From positions 124,001-188,000 of the forward strand of contig CALFFN010000021.1 in assembly GCA_937958185.1 (NCBI GenBank): a stretch of DNA of 64,000 nt. Reading direction: 5' to 3'. The notes below the pieces were generated by a model, which made no database searches, had not been told where the DNA came from, and worked only from the letters and a program-made list of their open reading frames with translations. A program made the position numbers and the translations under genes. Every line of letters begins with the position of its first letter. Within the stretch, counting starts at the first letter, position 1. This DNA comes from an uncultured Neglectibacter sp. GTDB taxonomy: Bacteria > Bacillota > Clostridia > Oscillospirales > Acutalibacteraceae. Positions 41,560-49,469 of this stretch are shown piece by piece.

Positions 41560-41859
41560 TTATTCTTCCGAATCCTCGTAAAACGCTTCGTTAAAGCGGG
41601 ACTCGAAAATTTCTGCCAGCTCATCAAGCAGCTCGTCATCGTCCACTTCCTGCAGCTGCTCCTCGCCGTCCTCCTCGATCACCTCAAAGATATAATAGGT
41701 GCCGGCGTCGGAGGAAATTTCCTCCGGGTTCTGCTGGGTGGGAACCAGTGCCATGTAATGCCCCTCGTCCTGTACCAGCTCATCAATAATTTCAAATTCG
41801 TGCTCCTGACCTTCATCGTCGATCAGAGTCAAAAGGTCGGCTTCATATTCGTGATCCAT
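41560..41859 (-). CDS. DUF1292 acidic protein
   Basis: The protein has 99 residues and is very acidic. The pattern LLTLIDDEGQEHEFEIIDEL and YYIFEVIEEDGEEQLQEVDDDEL is that of the DUF1292 (UPF0473) family, widespread in Firmicutes with no known function. It often lies near the ruvX/alaS region in other genomes, not so here. Confidence 0.9.
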   Translation of the reverse strand: MDHEYEADLLTLIDDEGQEHEFEIIDELVQDEGHYMALVPTQQNPEEISSDAGTYYIFEVIEEDGEEQLQEVDDDELLDELAEIFESRFNEAFYEDSEE

Positions 41860-41914
41860 GTTGTGCGCCCCTTTCCGAAGACGCGCTGCGCCCTCTGCGT
41901 CTTATTGTGATTCT

Positions 41915-41943
41915 ATTGTACTGACTTTTTGAGGGAAAGTCAA
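41915..41943 (-). promoter_or_regulatory. Promoter of the DUF1292 gene
   Basis: On the minus strand TTGACT and TACAAT are spaced by 17 bases. Confidence 0.7.
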
Positions 41944-42157
41944 GAAAAAACCGGGAACGCTTTTTCCAGAGGGAAAAAGTCCTGCCTGTGAAAACGCGCT
42001 TTTCTCTTTCATTGAGAACCGCCCTGTTATCTTGCCCGAAAACACCGATTCTACTCTGGAAAACAGGCGTTGCAGCGTGGATCCTCCGGTAAAAAGCCCC
42101 AATAGAGAGCAGTTTAGAAAAAATCATAAAAATTTTTTATTTTCTGGAAAAAAACTA

Positions 42158-42186
42158 TTGACAAAGCGAAAACTACACTGTATAAT
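42158..42186 (+). promoter_or_regulatory. Perfect consensus promoter of the 42.2-42.7 kb RNA
   Basis: TTGACA and TATAAT are spaced by exactly 17 bases, the only full consensus in the window. Such promoters usually drive stable RNA genes. Confidence 0.85.
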
Positions 42187-42192
42187 AAAGAC

Positions 42193-42739
42193 GAAGAGAA
42201 AGGAAGAGGACAAAAAAGTTCAGGATTGAACTGAAAGGAAAAGTCTGAACCGGGTTCTTCACACATCATATTCGCAGAGCCGGAAGTAGCCGAAAGGGTT
42301 CGGATGAAAACGGTTGGGAAGGGAATTTGAGAAGAAAAAGCAAGATTTGAAGTCGCTGCGAAAGATGAAATCATTGTGGGAAAGGCGGATGAGTCCAATG
42401 GAGAGTACAGAAGCACAGCAGAACAGTGTCCGTGGGCTCGTGGTCCGCGGATAAATACAACAGAAAGAGGTACATGTTTCTGAAGCCAACACAGAACTTT
42501 GGAACTCAAACAGGCACGGGCTTACAGTGACGCCGCATTTTTCAAGCTTCGCAAAAGCATTCCGCCTCAGGCGGATCACAAGCGGGACAGGTCGGGTAAC
42601 ACAGATGTGCCGGAACGTGGAGAGAAAACCAATGTACTACGCATTCAGAACCGAGCTTTTTCAGATAAAACTTAATATATAGTTCGCAATCGCAACTAAA
42701 AATGACTTCAAGAGCTTTCGGGAAACCGAAAGCTCTTTT
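42193..42739 (+). ncRNA. Candidate long structured non-coding RNA (about 550 nt)
   Basis: The region lies between a full-consensus promoter and a perfect terminator and has no plus-strand ORF of 60 codons. It is purine-rich with many GGAAG and GAAA elements and several local hairpins: GTTCA/TGAAC near 42210, CCGAA/TTCGG near 42290, TCCG-t-GG/CC-g-CGGA near 42440 and CCGCC/GGCGG near 42565. I see no hallmark of RNase P RNA, tmRNA or SRP RNA. A 21-codon frame (42389-42454, MSPMESTEAQQ) after GGGAAAGGCGG is the only peptide candidate. Minus-strand ORFs here look like shadows. Confidence 0.6.
42710..42739 (+). terminator. Terminator of the 42.2-42.7 kb RNA
   Basis: AAGAGCTTTCGG-GAAA-CCGAAAGCTCTT has a perfect 12-bp stem, with TTTT continuing from the stem end. 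Confidence 0.9.
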
Positions 42740-42824
42740 GTGTCTTACCCGGGGTTCCTTTTTGCATGGCAAAAATAGAAAAACGGAAAGCTGTTTCCAG
42801 CCAGTAATTCCCAGCGGAAAGCCC

Positions 42825-42853
42825 TTGTGCGGCGTGCGGCTTTTTGATATACT
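42825..42853 (+). promoter_or_regulatory. Promoter upstream of the second HD-domain gene
   Basis: TTGTGC and TATACT are spaced by 17 bases, giving a leader of about 145 nt. Confidence 0.5.
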
Positions 42854-43006
42854 AAAAGCATGCTCTGACAAGGTCACTGTACAAAAGCTTCCCATAAAGC
42901 TCGGCTTTGAGATGTATGCCTTCTGTCTTTGGGAACACGCCTAAAAAGCAGGAAGCCTGAATAAGCTGTTTCCAGTATGATCCGCGCCATAAAGAAAGGA
43001 ACCACG

Positions 43007-43516
43007 ATGAAACGTCATTCTGAAAAGCGGCTTTTCCGCGCCGCCCTTTTCCAAAAATATTATCGGGAGCTTTCCGCTGTTTCCAATTTGCAGCAGATCG
43101 CCCAATTTCCCCAGCATGGAACCACCTCCCGGCTGCTTCACAGCGCGGCGGTCGCCTATTACAGCTATCGCCTTGCCCAGCTGAGCCGTCTTACCTTCCA
43201 CGCTGAAGACCTGATCCGCGGCGCTTTGCTCCACGACTATTTTTTCTATGACGCGCAGGACGGCGACCCAGCCCGCAAAGGGCACTGGTCGAAGCACCCG
43301 GCTGTCGCGCTGGAAAATGCCGGGCGGGAGGTAGAGCTTACCGGGATCGAGCGGGACATTATTGAGAAGCATATGTTTCCCTTGACGCCCAGACCGCCCC
43401 GTTACCGGGAATCCGTTCTGGTCTCTCTGGCGGATAAAGCCTGTTCCGTCTATGAATTTTTCTGCCGGAAGCACCCGTACCGCAGCCTGCGCCGGAATGT
43501 GCTTTCCGGGCTTTGA
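43007..43516 (+). CDS. HD-domain protein (phosphohydrolase)
   Basis: The protein has about 169 residues. HD-type positions are SRLLHSAAVAYYSYRLA, IRGALLHDYFFYD, HWSKHPAVAL and IIEKHMFPLTPRPPRYRES. It belongs to the small single-domain HD proteins common in Clostridia; the substrate is unknown. ATG 43007 follows AAAGGAACC. Confidence 0.8.
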   Translation: MKRHSEKRLFRAALFQKYYRELSAVSNLQQIAQFPQHGTTSRLLHSAAVAYYSYRLAQLSRLTFHAEDLIRGALLHDYFFYDAQDGDPARKGHWSKHPAVALENAGREVELTGIERDIIEKHMFPLTPRPPRYRESVLVSLADKACSVYEFFCRKHPYRSLRRNVLSGL

Positions 43517-43563
43517 GAAACACTGTGAAGAGTCGGCTTGGCGGAGGAGCAGTTCCAATGTTG

Positions 43564-43600
43564 AGCCCACGCTCCGCTTTTGCGGGGCTTTTTTCTTTTT
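43564..43600 (+). terminator. Terminator after the second HD gene
   Basis: AGCC...CCGC-TTTT-GCGG-GGCT is followed by a long T-rich run. Confidence 0.75.
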
Positions 43601-43601
43601 C

Positions 43602-43630
43602 TTGAATTTTTCTGTAGTTTGCGTTATACT
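43602..43630 (+). promoter_or_regulatory. gtrA-like gene promoter
   Basis: TTGAAT and TATACT are spaced by 17 bases, about 40 bases before the GTG start. Confidence 0.65.
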
Positions 43631-43671
43631 AAGCAACGATATTGAAATTTTTGGAAAGGACGATCCTTGCA

Positions 43672-44106
43672 GTGAAAGCGTTGTTTGTCAAATATAAAGA
43701 GCTTATCCTGTATGTTTTTTTCGGCGGCTTGACCACTTTGGTGAACTGGGGCCTGTACACTCTGCTGGTAGACGTGCTGCACGTTTCTTACCTCTGGTCC
43801 ACCGCCCTTGCCCAGATCGCGGCGATCCTGTTTGCCTATGTGACCAACCGTATCTGGGTGTTTGAAAGCAGGGTGCACGGCTTTCGGGGGATCGCCCTGG
43901 AAATGGCGAAGTTTTTCGGCTGCCGGGCGGCTTCCTTTGTACTGGATATCGGCTGTATGTATGTGGGGGTAGATCTGCTTCACATCAATGACAAATGGAT
44001 GAAGCTGCTTTCAAACGTTATTATCATTATTGTAAATTATGTTCTCAGCAAACTTTTCATTTTCCGCAAAAGCGGGAAAGGATCGGAAAAGAATACTGCC
44101 GATTGA
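43672..44106 (+). CDS. GtrA-family membrane protein
   Basis: The protein has about 144 residues with four membrane helices. It shows the family core YVFFGGLTTLVNWGLY, ILFAYVTNRIWVF and LSNVIIIIVNYVLSKLFIF. GtrA-like proteins move lipid-linked sugars across the membrane in cell-surface glycan synthesis. GTG 43672 has GGAAAGGA upstream; the frame extends to a TTG at 43642 without support. The neighbouring LCP genes fit an envelope role. Confidence 0.88.
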   Translation: MKALFVKYKELILYVFFGGLTTLVNWGLYTLLVDVLHVSYLWSTALAQIAAILFAYVTNRIWVFESRVHGFRGIALEMAKFFGCRAASFVLDIGCMYVGVDLLHINDKWMKLLSNVIIIIVNYVLSKLFIFRKSGKGSEKNTAD

Positions 44107-44131
44107 CGAAAACCGCCGGATAGGGTATAAT
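44103..44131 (+). promoter_or_regulatory. Promoter of the first LCP gene
   Basis: TTGACG and TATAAT are spaced by 17 bases. The start site near 44138 leaves too little leader for an ATG at 44146. Confidence 0.7.
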
Positions 44132-44175
44132 TATGTAAAGTCACGATGTCCCGCAAAAAGGAGATGGCGGCAGCT

Positions 44176-45399
44176 ATGGCTCGGTCAAGAAGAAAGGGTC
44201 GCCAGGAGTTCGAGGACCTTTCCAGCTATTCCTCCGTCAGCGAGCGGCCGAAACAGAAAAAATCCCACGGAAAAATTTCCGCCGTCAAGGTGGCGGTCAT
44301 CGTTGTGTGCGCCCTTTTGCTGCTCGTAGGCGGCATTCTTATTTATATCGCCACCGACCTGCTGGAGGGGCTGACCACTGCCACCATCACGAAAGACCCG
44401 GAAAAGCTGGGGATTTCTCCCACCGCCATTATGGACGACAGCGTGACCAATATCGCCCTGTTTGGGGTGGATTCCCGAAATAACGATTTTTCCGGGCAGT
44501 CCGATGTTATTATGATCCTGACGGTGGATAATAAGCACAGGAAGCTGAAAATGACCTCTATTCTCCGGGACACGAAGGTCCCCATTGAGGGCGAGACCCT
44601 CACCGGGGAGTACATGAACTGGGATACCAAGATAAACGCCGCCTATGCCTATGGCGGACCCGAGCTTGCCATTCGCACCCTGAATCAGAATTTTGGCTTG
44701 GGGATAGAAAACTATGTCACCATAAATTTTGCCAATATGGCGGCTATCGTAGACGCCTTCGGCGGCGTGGACGTGGAGCTTTCCGCCGAGGAAATGCGCG
44801 GAATCAACCGAAATCTCTGGTCTTTGTCCCAGGAGGTTTTGGATCAGATAGATGAGGATAAGGAAGAAGGCACTTACGAGGAAAAGGAATATCCCGTGAT
44901 CCTTCGTGAGGATTATTTCCGCAATGCGGACGGTTCGCTGGATATCGAAGGCGGCGCGTATGCCGGCGGCACCTACCACTTAAATGGTGCGCGGGCTGTG
45001 GCGTATGGCAGGATCCGTGAGGTGGGGAACGATTACGCCCGTGTGGAGCGGCAGCAAACGATTTTCCGCCTTTTGCTCGACAGGCTCTTGAACATGGGCA
45101 TTACCGATTATCCGGGGCTTATCAGGGAAATGATGCCCTATTGTGAAACGTCTCTTGGCTTGGAGGATATTGTAGGGCTGACCCCGATTCTCACCGGGGG
45201 CTTTTCCGTGGAATCCATCAGGGTGCCGGATATCGCCTATGAAACGGACCTGTTTGACGGTATGGCGGAGGATAATATCTACTACCTGATTTATGATGTC
45301 GCTCCGGCGGCGGAACGAATCAGCAGCTTTATTTTTGAAGAAAGCTCGCCCTATTGGGAAAAATTTGGAAATACTGCGGGTGACGCCGCAGGGGAATGA
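44176..45399 (+). CDS. LytR-CpsA-Psr (LCP) family cell-wall glycopolymer ligase
   Basis: The protein has about 407 residues. A short basic cytoplasmic N-terminus and a signal-anchor helix (VAVIVVCALLLLVGGILIYIA) come first. The LCP domain follows with FGVDSRN, SDVIMILTVDNKHRKLKMTSILRDTKV, YGGPELAIRTLNQNFGL and, near the end, GNDYARVERQQTIFRLLLD. LCP enzymes attach lipid-linked polymers to peptidoglycan outside the membrane. ATG 44176 follows AAGGAG; the upstream ATG at 44146 would be almost leaderless. Confidence 0.9.
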   Translation: MARSRRKGRQEFEDLSSYSSVSERPKQKKSHGKISAVKVAVIVVCALLLLVGGILIYIATDLLEGLTTATITKDPEKLGISPTAIMDDSVTNIALFGVDSRNNDFSGQSDVIMILTVDNKHRKLKMTSILRDTKVPIEGETLTGEYMNWDTKINAAYAYGGPELAIRTLNQNFGLGIENYVTINFANMAAIVDAFGGVDVELSAEEMRGINRNLWSLSQEVLDQIDEDKEEGTYEEKEYPVILREDYFRNADGSLDIEGGAYAGGTYHLNGARAVAYGRIREVGNDYARVERQQTIFRLLLDRLLNMGITDYPGLIREMMPYCETSLGLEDIVGLTPILTGGFSVESIRVPDIAYETDLFDGMAEDNIYYLIYDVAPAAERISSFIFEESSPYWEKFGNTAGDAAGE

Positions 45400-45422
45400 C
45401 AGGCTGATGGGAGGTCTGAGAT

Positions 45423-47102
45423 ATGAGTAATCGAAACGGCAGGAACGGACCGGCGCATATGGCGTCCTCAAAAAAGAAAAGCTCCTCTGGAAGCGGCTCG
45501 GAACGCCGCCGCAGGGAGCCCTTGCAGGACAATTACTATTATGAGGAGCCCCGCGAACAGGATTTTGAAGAGTTTGAGGACGTGTCCAGCTATTCTTCTT
45601 CCCGGCGGAAAAAGGAAGATTTGAAAGAGCTGGAGCGCCAGAAAAACAAAAAGAAGGGTAGCACGGCGAAGAAAGTGATCCTCATCGTGGTCGCGATCCT
45701 CTTATTGGCTGTTGCCGGCATTTACTGCTATGTAAAGTTCTACCTGCTGGACGGTCTGACAGTGGAGACCATCACAAAAAATAAAGGCGAACTGGGCATT
45801 CAGTCCGAGGTGCAATTAGACGACAGCATCAAGAATATCGCCCTGTACGGCGTGGACGCAAGACCGAATGAAACGCAGGTCCGTTCCGACGCGATCATGA
45901 TCGTCTCCGTGGACAACAAGCATGGAAAGATCAAAATGACGTCTATCCTGCGGGATTCCAATGTTTCCATGAAAATAGAGGACGACGGCGGTGGCTATTA
46001 TTATACGGACGACAAGATCACCCACGCCTATTTTTACGGCGGTCCCAAGCTGGCGGTACAGACCCTGAACCGCAATTTCAGCCTGAATATCGAAGATTAC
46101 GTTACGGTGGATTTCGCCCAGATGGCGAAGATCGTGGACGCGGTAGGCGGTGTGGATATCTATGTTTCCGGCGAGGAAGCCCTGGAAATCAACACCAACC
46201 TTTACACGCTCAGCCAGGAGGTCGCCAACGAAAAGGAAGGTGACGACGATTTTGACGAGGATAAATCTCCCAAGATCATTTATTCCGACTATCTTAAAAA
46301 TATATATGACACCAGGGATTTTGCCTACGCCAGCGCCGATGAGTTTGAAAGCAAGGTCCGCCACTTAAACGGCAACCAGGCGGTGGCGTACGGGCGTATC
46401 CGTTATATCGGGAACGACGACGCGCGCAGCGTCCGGCAGCAGAATGTGCTGAAAGGGTTGATCGAAGCGGTGCGCGGCAAGAGCAAGCTGGAATACCCGG
46501 AAATGATCCGCAAGCTTATGCCCATGTGCACTACTTCTCTGGATTTCACCGATATCATGGGAATGCTGCCCATTCTGTTTACCGATTTCACCATGGAGAG
46601 CATTTCCGTACCCGGAGAGGAAGAAAACCCCAGCGGCGGCACGAATCCCAGAGGCGGCTGGGTGTACCAGTACGATCTGGAGGAGGCCGCCCGGCATATC
46701 CATCGCTTCATTTACGAGGACGGCGCTTCTACTTCCATGAATGCCATCGGGAAGGACGAGCATGTGCACGAGGTCAGCAACCTGCGATATCCTGAAAGCT
46801 CCGGCGGCGGGGATTCCGATTTGGACGGTCTGATCACCAGTATGCCCAGCGGCAGTGACGTCAGCAGCGAACCCAGCAGCGACGTGAGCAGTGAGCCCAG
46901 CAGCAGCGATGTCGGCAGCGAACCCAGCGGAGGCGACGTGAGCAGTGAGCCCAGCAGCAGCGAGATATGGGTCGATCCGCCAATAGAATCCGAGCCGGAC
47001 AACGGCGGCGGAGAAGGCGGCGGAGAGGATACAGGCGGCTGGGAAGAAGGCAATGCCAACGGCAATGTAACTTTTGAAAAAAGGAGACAGAATCATGCGT
47101 GA
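45423..47102 (+). CDS. Second LCP-family protein with Ser/Glu-rich repeat tail
   Basis: The protein has 559 residues and is a paralogue of the gene before it. A longer charged cytoplasmic N-terminus, an anchor helix (VILIVVAILLLAVAGIYCYV) and an LCP domain (YGVDARPNETQVRSDAIMIVS, MTSILRDSNV, GNDDARSVRQQ) come first. They are followed by about 110 residues of low complexity with SSEPSS(S)DV repeats and Gly-rich runs. The tail may span the wall. GGGAGG precedes the ATG. The stop overlaps the next start by eight bases. Confidence 0.9.
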   Translation: MSNRNGRNGPAHMASSKKKSSSGSGSERRRREPLQDNYYYEEPREQDFEEFEDVSSYSSSRRKKEDLKELERQKNKKKGSTAKKVILIVVAILLLAVAGIYCYVKFYLLDGLTVETITKNKGELGIQSEVQLDDSIKNIALYGVDARPNETQVRSDAIMIVSVDNKHGKIKMTSILRDSNVSMKIEDDGGGYYYTDDKITHAYFYGGPKLAVQTLNRNFSLNIEDYVTVDFAQMAKIVDAVGGVDIYVSGEEALEINTNLYTLSQEVANEKEGDDDFDEDKSPKIIYSDYLKNIYDTRDFAYASADEFESKVRHLNGNQAVAYGRIRYIGNDDARSVRQQNVLKGLIEAVRGKSKLEYPEMIRKLMPMCTTSLDFTDIMGMLPILFTDFTMESISVPGEEENPSGGTNPRGGWVYQYDLEEAARHIHRFIYEDGASTSMNAIGKDEHVHEVSNLRYPESSGGGDSDLDGLITSMPSGSDVSSEPSSDVSSEPSSSDVGSEPSGGDVSSEPSSSEIWVDPPIESEPDNGGGEGGGEDTGGWEEGNANGNVTFEKRRQNHA

Positions 47103-48009
47103 ACCGGTTTTGGTAATTTTGGCGGCGGGAATGGGCAGCCGCTACGGCGGATTAAAGCAGATCGACCCCATCGGTGCTTATGGAGAAAAGATCATTGATT
47201 ACTCTCTGTATGACGCCAGGCAGGCAGGCTTCAAAAAGGCGCTGTTTGTCATTAAAGAGGAGTTGCTTTCCGCCTTTCAGGAGACGGTGTTCCCGAAGGT
47301 GGAGAAGTTTATCGAGGTCAGCTATGTATTTCAAAAGAAAGAGGACGTTCCCGCGGGCTTTTCGATCCCCGAGGGGCGGGAAAAGCCATGGGGTACGTCC
47401 CACGCTACCTTGACCGCTGCCCGTGCGCTGGGAGATTCTCCTTACGCGGTCATCAATTCCGATGATTTTTACGGCAGGGAAGCCTTCCAGAAAATTTATG
47501 ATTTCCTGAAAAATTCCGGCGACGATACCAATTGCGCCATGGTGGGCTACTATTTGAAAAATACCGTCACAGAGCACGGCACTGTCTCCCGGGGTGTGTG
47601 CGAGGTGGAAGACGGCAAGCTTACCGGCATTGTGGAGCGGCTGAAGATCGCAAAGCGCCCGGAGGGGATCGCCTATACGGAAGATGGGGGCGAAACATGG
47701 GTGCCTCTGGCAGAGGACACCATCGTTTCCATGAACCTGTTCGGCTTCCCCGCAGGCTTTACCGCCGAGCTGGAGCGCGATTTCCTTCGCTTCTTCCGGG
47801 AGGACGTGGAGAAGAACCCGCTCAAATCGGAATTCCTGCTGCCCTTTACTGTGGGCAATATGCTGGCGGGGAACCGCGGTTCCGTGACCGTGCTGTCTTC
47901 CGGGGATAAATGGTACGGCGTGACCTACAAGGAGGACAAGGAACAGGTGATGGCAGGTATCCGGGGTCTGACGGAGCAGGGGGTGTACCCCTCGCCGCTG
48001 TGGGAATAA
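47095..48009 (+). CDS. Sugar-phosphate nucleotidyltransferase-like protein
   Basis: The protein has about 304 residues. The NTP-binding motif LAAGMGSRYGGLKQ at residues 9-22 and later GTSHATLTAARAL and INSDDFYG are those of nucleoside-diphosphate-sugar pyrophosphorylases. The sugar cannot be named. It is translationally coupled to the LCP gene, suggesting it activates a sugar for the surface polymer that the LCP enzyme attaches. ATG 47095 follows AAAGGAG. Confidence 0.85.
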   Translation: MREPVLVILAAGMGSRYGGLKQIDPIGAYGEKIIDYSLYDARQAGFKKALFVIKEELLSAFQETVFPKVEKFIEVSYVFQKKEDVPAGFSIPEGREKPWGTSHATLTAARALGDSPYAVINSDDFYGREAFQKIYDFLKNSGDDTNCAMVGYYLKNTVTEHGTVSRGVCEVEDGKLTGIVERLKIAKRPEGIAYTEDGGETWVPLAEDTIVSMNLFGFPAGFTAELERDFLRFFREDVEKNPLKSEFLLPFTVGNMLAGNRGSVTVLSSGDKWYGVTYKEDKEQVMAGIRGLTEQGVYPSPLWE

Positions 48010-48042
48010 GTAAGTTTTGAAATTTGCGCAAAAAACTGGCCC

Positions 48043-48138
48043 TTTGGCTGAAGCTCGGAAAGCCGAACAGCGCCAAAGGGCGAGCAACCGGGGTCCGACC
48101 CGAAAGAAATATTGCACAGGGTCGTGGACCCCGGTCCT
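48043..48138 (+). ncRNA. Two large hairpins upstream of secG (structured RNA candidate)
   Basis: GCCCTTTGGC pairs with GCCAAAGGGC around an inner CGG/CCG stem. Next ACCGGGGTCC-GACCC pairs with GGGTC-gt-GGACCCCGGT across a 17-base loop. No poly-T follows, and the secG promoter lies 125 bases further on. It could be the folded 3' end of the preceding message or a small RNA. I see nothing else in the 48010-48332 gap. Confidence 0.45.
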
Positions 48139-48262
48139 TTTGGACGATATTTCCGCTGGTTCAGACGTGCAAACGCAGCCGGTTGCTTACTGGTATTGTT
48201 GCCGTGATTTTGGGGCTTATGCGCGAAGAAAGAAAAAATTTAGAAAAGACACCTTTCTGCTC

Positions 48263-48291
48263 TTGCAAAAGCCGGAAGGGTATGGTATACT
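48263..48291 (+). promoter_or_regulatory. secG promoter
   Basis: TTGCAA and TATACT are spaced by 17 bases, with TGG ahead of the -10. Confidence 0.7.
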
Positions 48292-48332
48292 TAAAAGCAC
48301 TGTTTTGAAGCTGATTTCAGGAGGAATATTAA

Positions 48333-48581
48333 ATGAGCGCACTGGAAATTGTTTTTGGAATTGTTTTGCTGCTGTTCTCTTTGGCAATTATTATTATCGT
48401 TCTGCTGCAGGAAGGCAGCCAGAAGAATGTGGGTGTTGTTACCGGCGGCGCGGATACGTTCCTGTCCAAGAATAAGGCACGTTCTGTCGATGCTTTCCTG
48501 TCCCGTTGGACAAAGGTCATCGCGGTCGGTTTCTTTATCTTTGTGCTTGTAATCAACATTGTGATGTATTTCGTGAAATAA
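48333..48581 (+). CDS. secG: Preprotein translocase subunit SecG
   Basis: The protein has 82 residues with two membrane helices and the SecG loop VLLQEGSQKNVGVVTGGADTFL between them. It is an accessory subunit of the SecYEG channel. AGGAGG precedes the ATG. Confidence 0.95.
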   Translation: MSALEIVFGIVLLLFSLAIIIIVLLQEGSQKNVGVVTGGADTFLSKNKARSVDAFLSRWTKVIAVGFFIFVLVINIVMYFVK

Positions 48582-48666
48582 GCCTGCCGTGTGGCTTTCT
48601 TATCTATCGGCAGAAAGGGAGCATCGCACCCTTTCGCGTTTAGAAGAATACCTCGATTGAAAATGG

Positions 48667-48697
48667 GAACTGCCCCTCGACGGGGGCGGTTCTTTGT
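48667..48697 (+). terminator. Terminator after secG
   Basis: GAAC-t-GCCCC and GGGGC-g-GTTC pair, followed by TTTG. It is a modest but plausible terminator. Confidence 0.6.
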
Positions 48698-48713
48698 GTG
48701 AAAAGGAGATTTC

Positions 48714-49448
48714 ATGCTGGCTTTGGTGGAACAGGAAAAGGAACCGCAGCGTTTGCTGCGCCTTTGCGAAAAGACCCCTTTCGGCTGCAAAATAGCCTCC
48801 GTTGCCGCGGCATACGGCTTTGATAAGGGCTTTGCCTGCTTTTGGCTGGATACCGAGTCGGAGACAGTGTTCTGTCAGACGGACGATGTCATGATAATTT
48901 CCGGCACGGTGCTGCACACGGAAGAAACAAAGGACTTCCTGCGCGCGGTGGGCTCCAAGGCGGTTTTCTGCGCTGTGCGCAACGCGGAGGCTCTTGCTTT
49001 ACCTGTGACGGAGCATGGGGACGTGCTGAAAAAGCAGCTGCGCTCCGGCGAAGCCGTGAAGCCCGACCCCTATGGCGTTAATATCCGGGAAGTTTTTGAG
49101 CTGCTGGAGGAGACCGGCATGGTGGAAGAATTTGAGCCGTTTTACCTCGACCTGTCCCACAGGCTCCGCCATGACGCCTCTCTGGTGCTGACAGAGCATT
49201 CCGGCAGTGAATTGACGGGCTGCGCGGTGGTGTCTTCCATCAGCAGGGAAGCGGCAATTCTGTCCGCGCTGGCGGTGAGGGAAAAAAGCCGCCGCCAGGG
49301 CATCGGCACGCGGCTGGTGGGGCGCGTGGAAAATTGTTTCCCCGGCAAGACTCTGTATGTGTTCCGGGACAAAGAGAAAAATCGGGAATTTTATAAAGAA
49401 TTGGGCTATGGAAAAACGGATACCTGGGTGTATTCGGAGCGCAGCTAA
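48714..49448 (+). CDS. GNAT-family N-acetyltransferase (two-part)
   Basis: The protein has 244 residues. The GNAT core is C-terminal, with ALAVREKSRRQGIGTRLVGRV near residue 190 and KNREFYKELGYGKTD at the end. The first 110 residues resemble the degenerate N-terminal lobe seen in tandem GNAT proteins. The acceptor is unknown. AAAGGAG precedes the ATG. The next gene follows 21 bases later. Confidence 0.8.
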   Translation: MLALVEQEKEPQRLLRLCEKTPFGCKIASVAAAYGFDKGFACFWLDTESETVFCQTDDVMIISGTVLHTEETKDFLRAVGSKAVFCAVRNAEALALPVTEHGDVLKKQLRSGEAVKPDPYGVNIREVFELLEETGMVEEFEPFYLDLSHRLRHDASLVLTEHSGSELTGCAVVSSISREAAILSALAVREKSRRQGIGTRLVGRVENCFPGKTLYVFRDKEKNREFYKELGYGKTDTWVYSERS

Positions 49449-49469
49449 AGCAGAAAGGAAGAACGGACA

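Noticed and set aside
42377..42400. Hammerhead-like GGATGAGTCC in the long RNA
   Set aside because: The rest of the hammerhead core (CTGA start and GAAA closing) and its three stems are not found.
42114..42895. Three minus-strand ORFs of 106-131 codons
   Set aside because: They lack good ribosome sites and familiar domains, overlap each other and lie antisense to the strong promoter-terminator unit.
48017..48475. 152-codon plus-strand ORF running into secG
   Set aside because: It overlaps secG in another frame and covers the hairpins and the secG promoter; composition is not protein-like.
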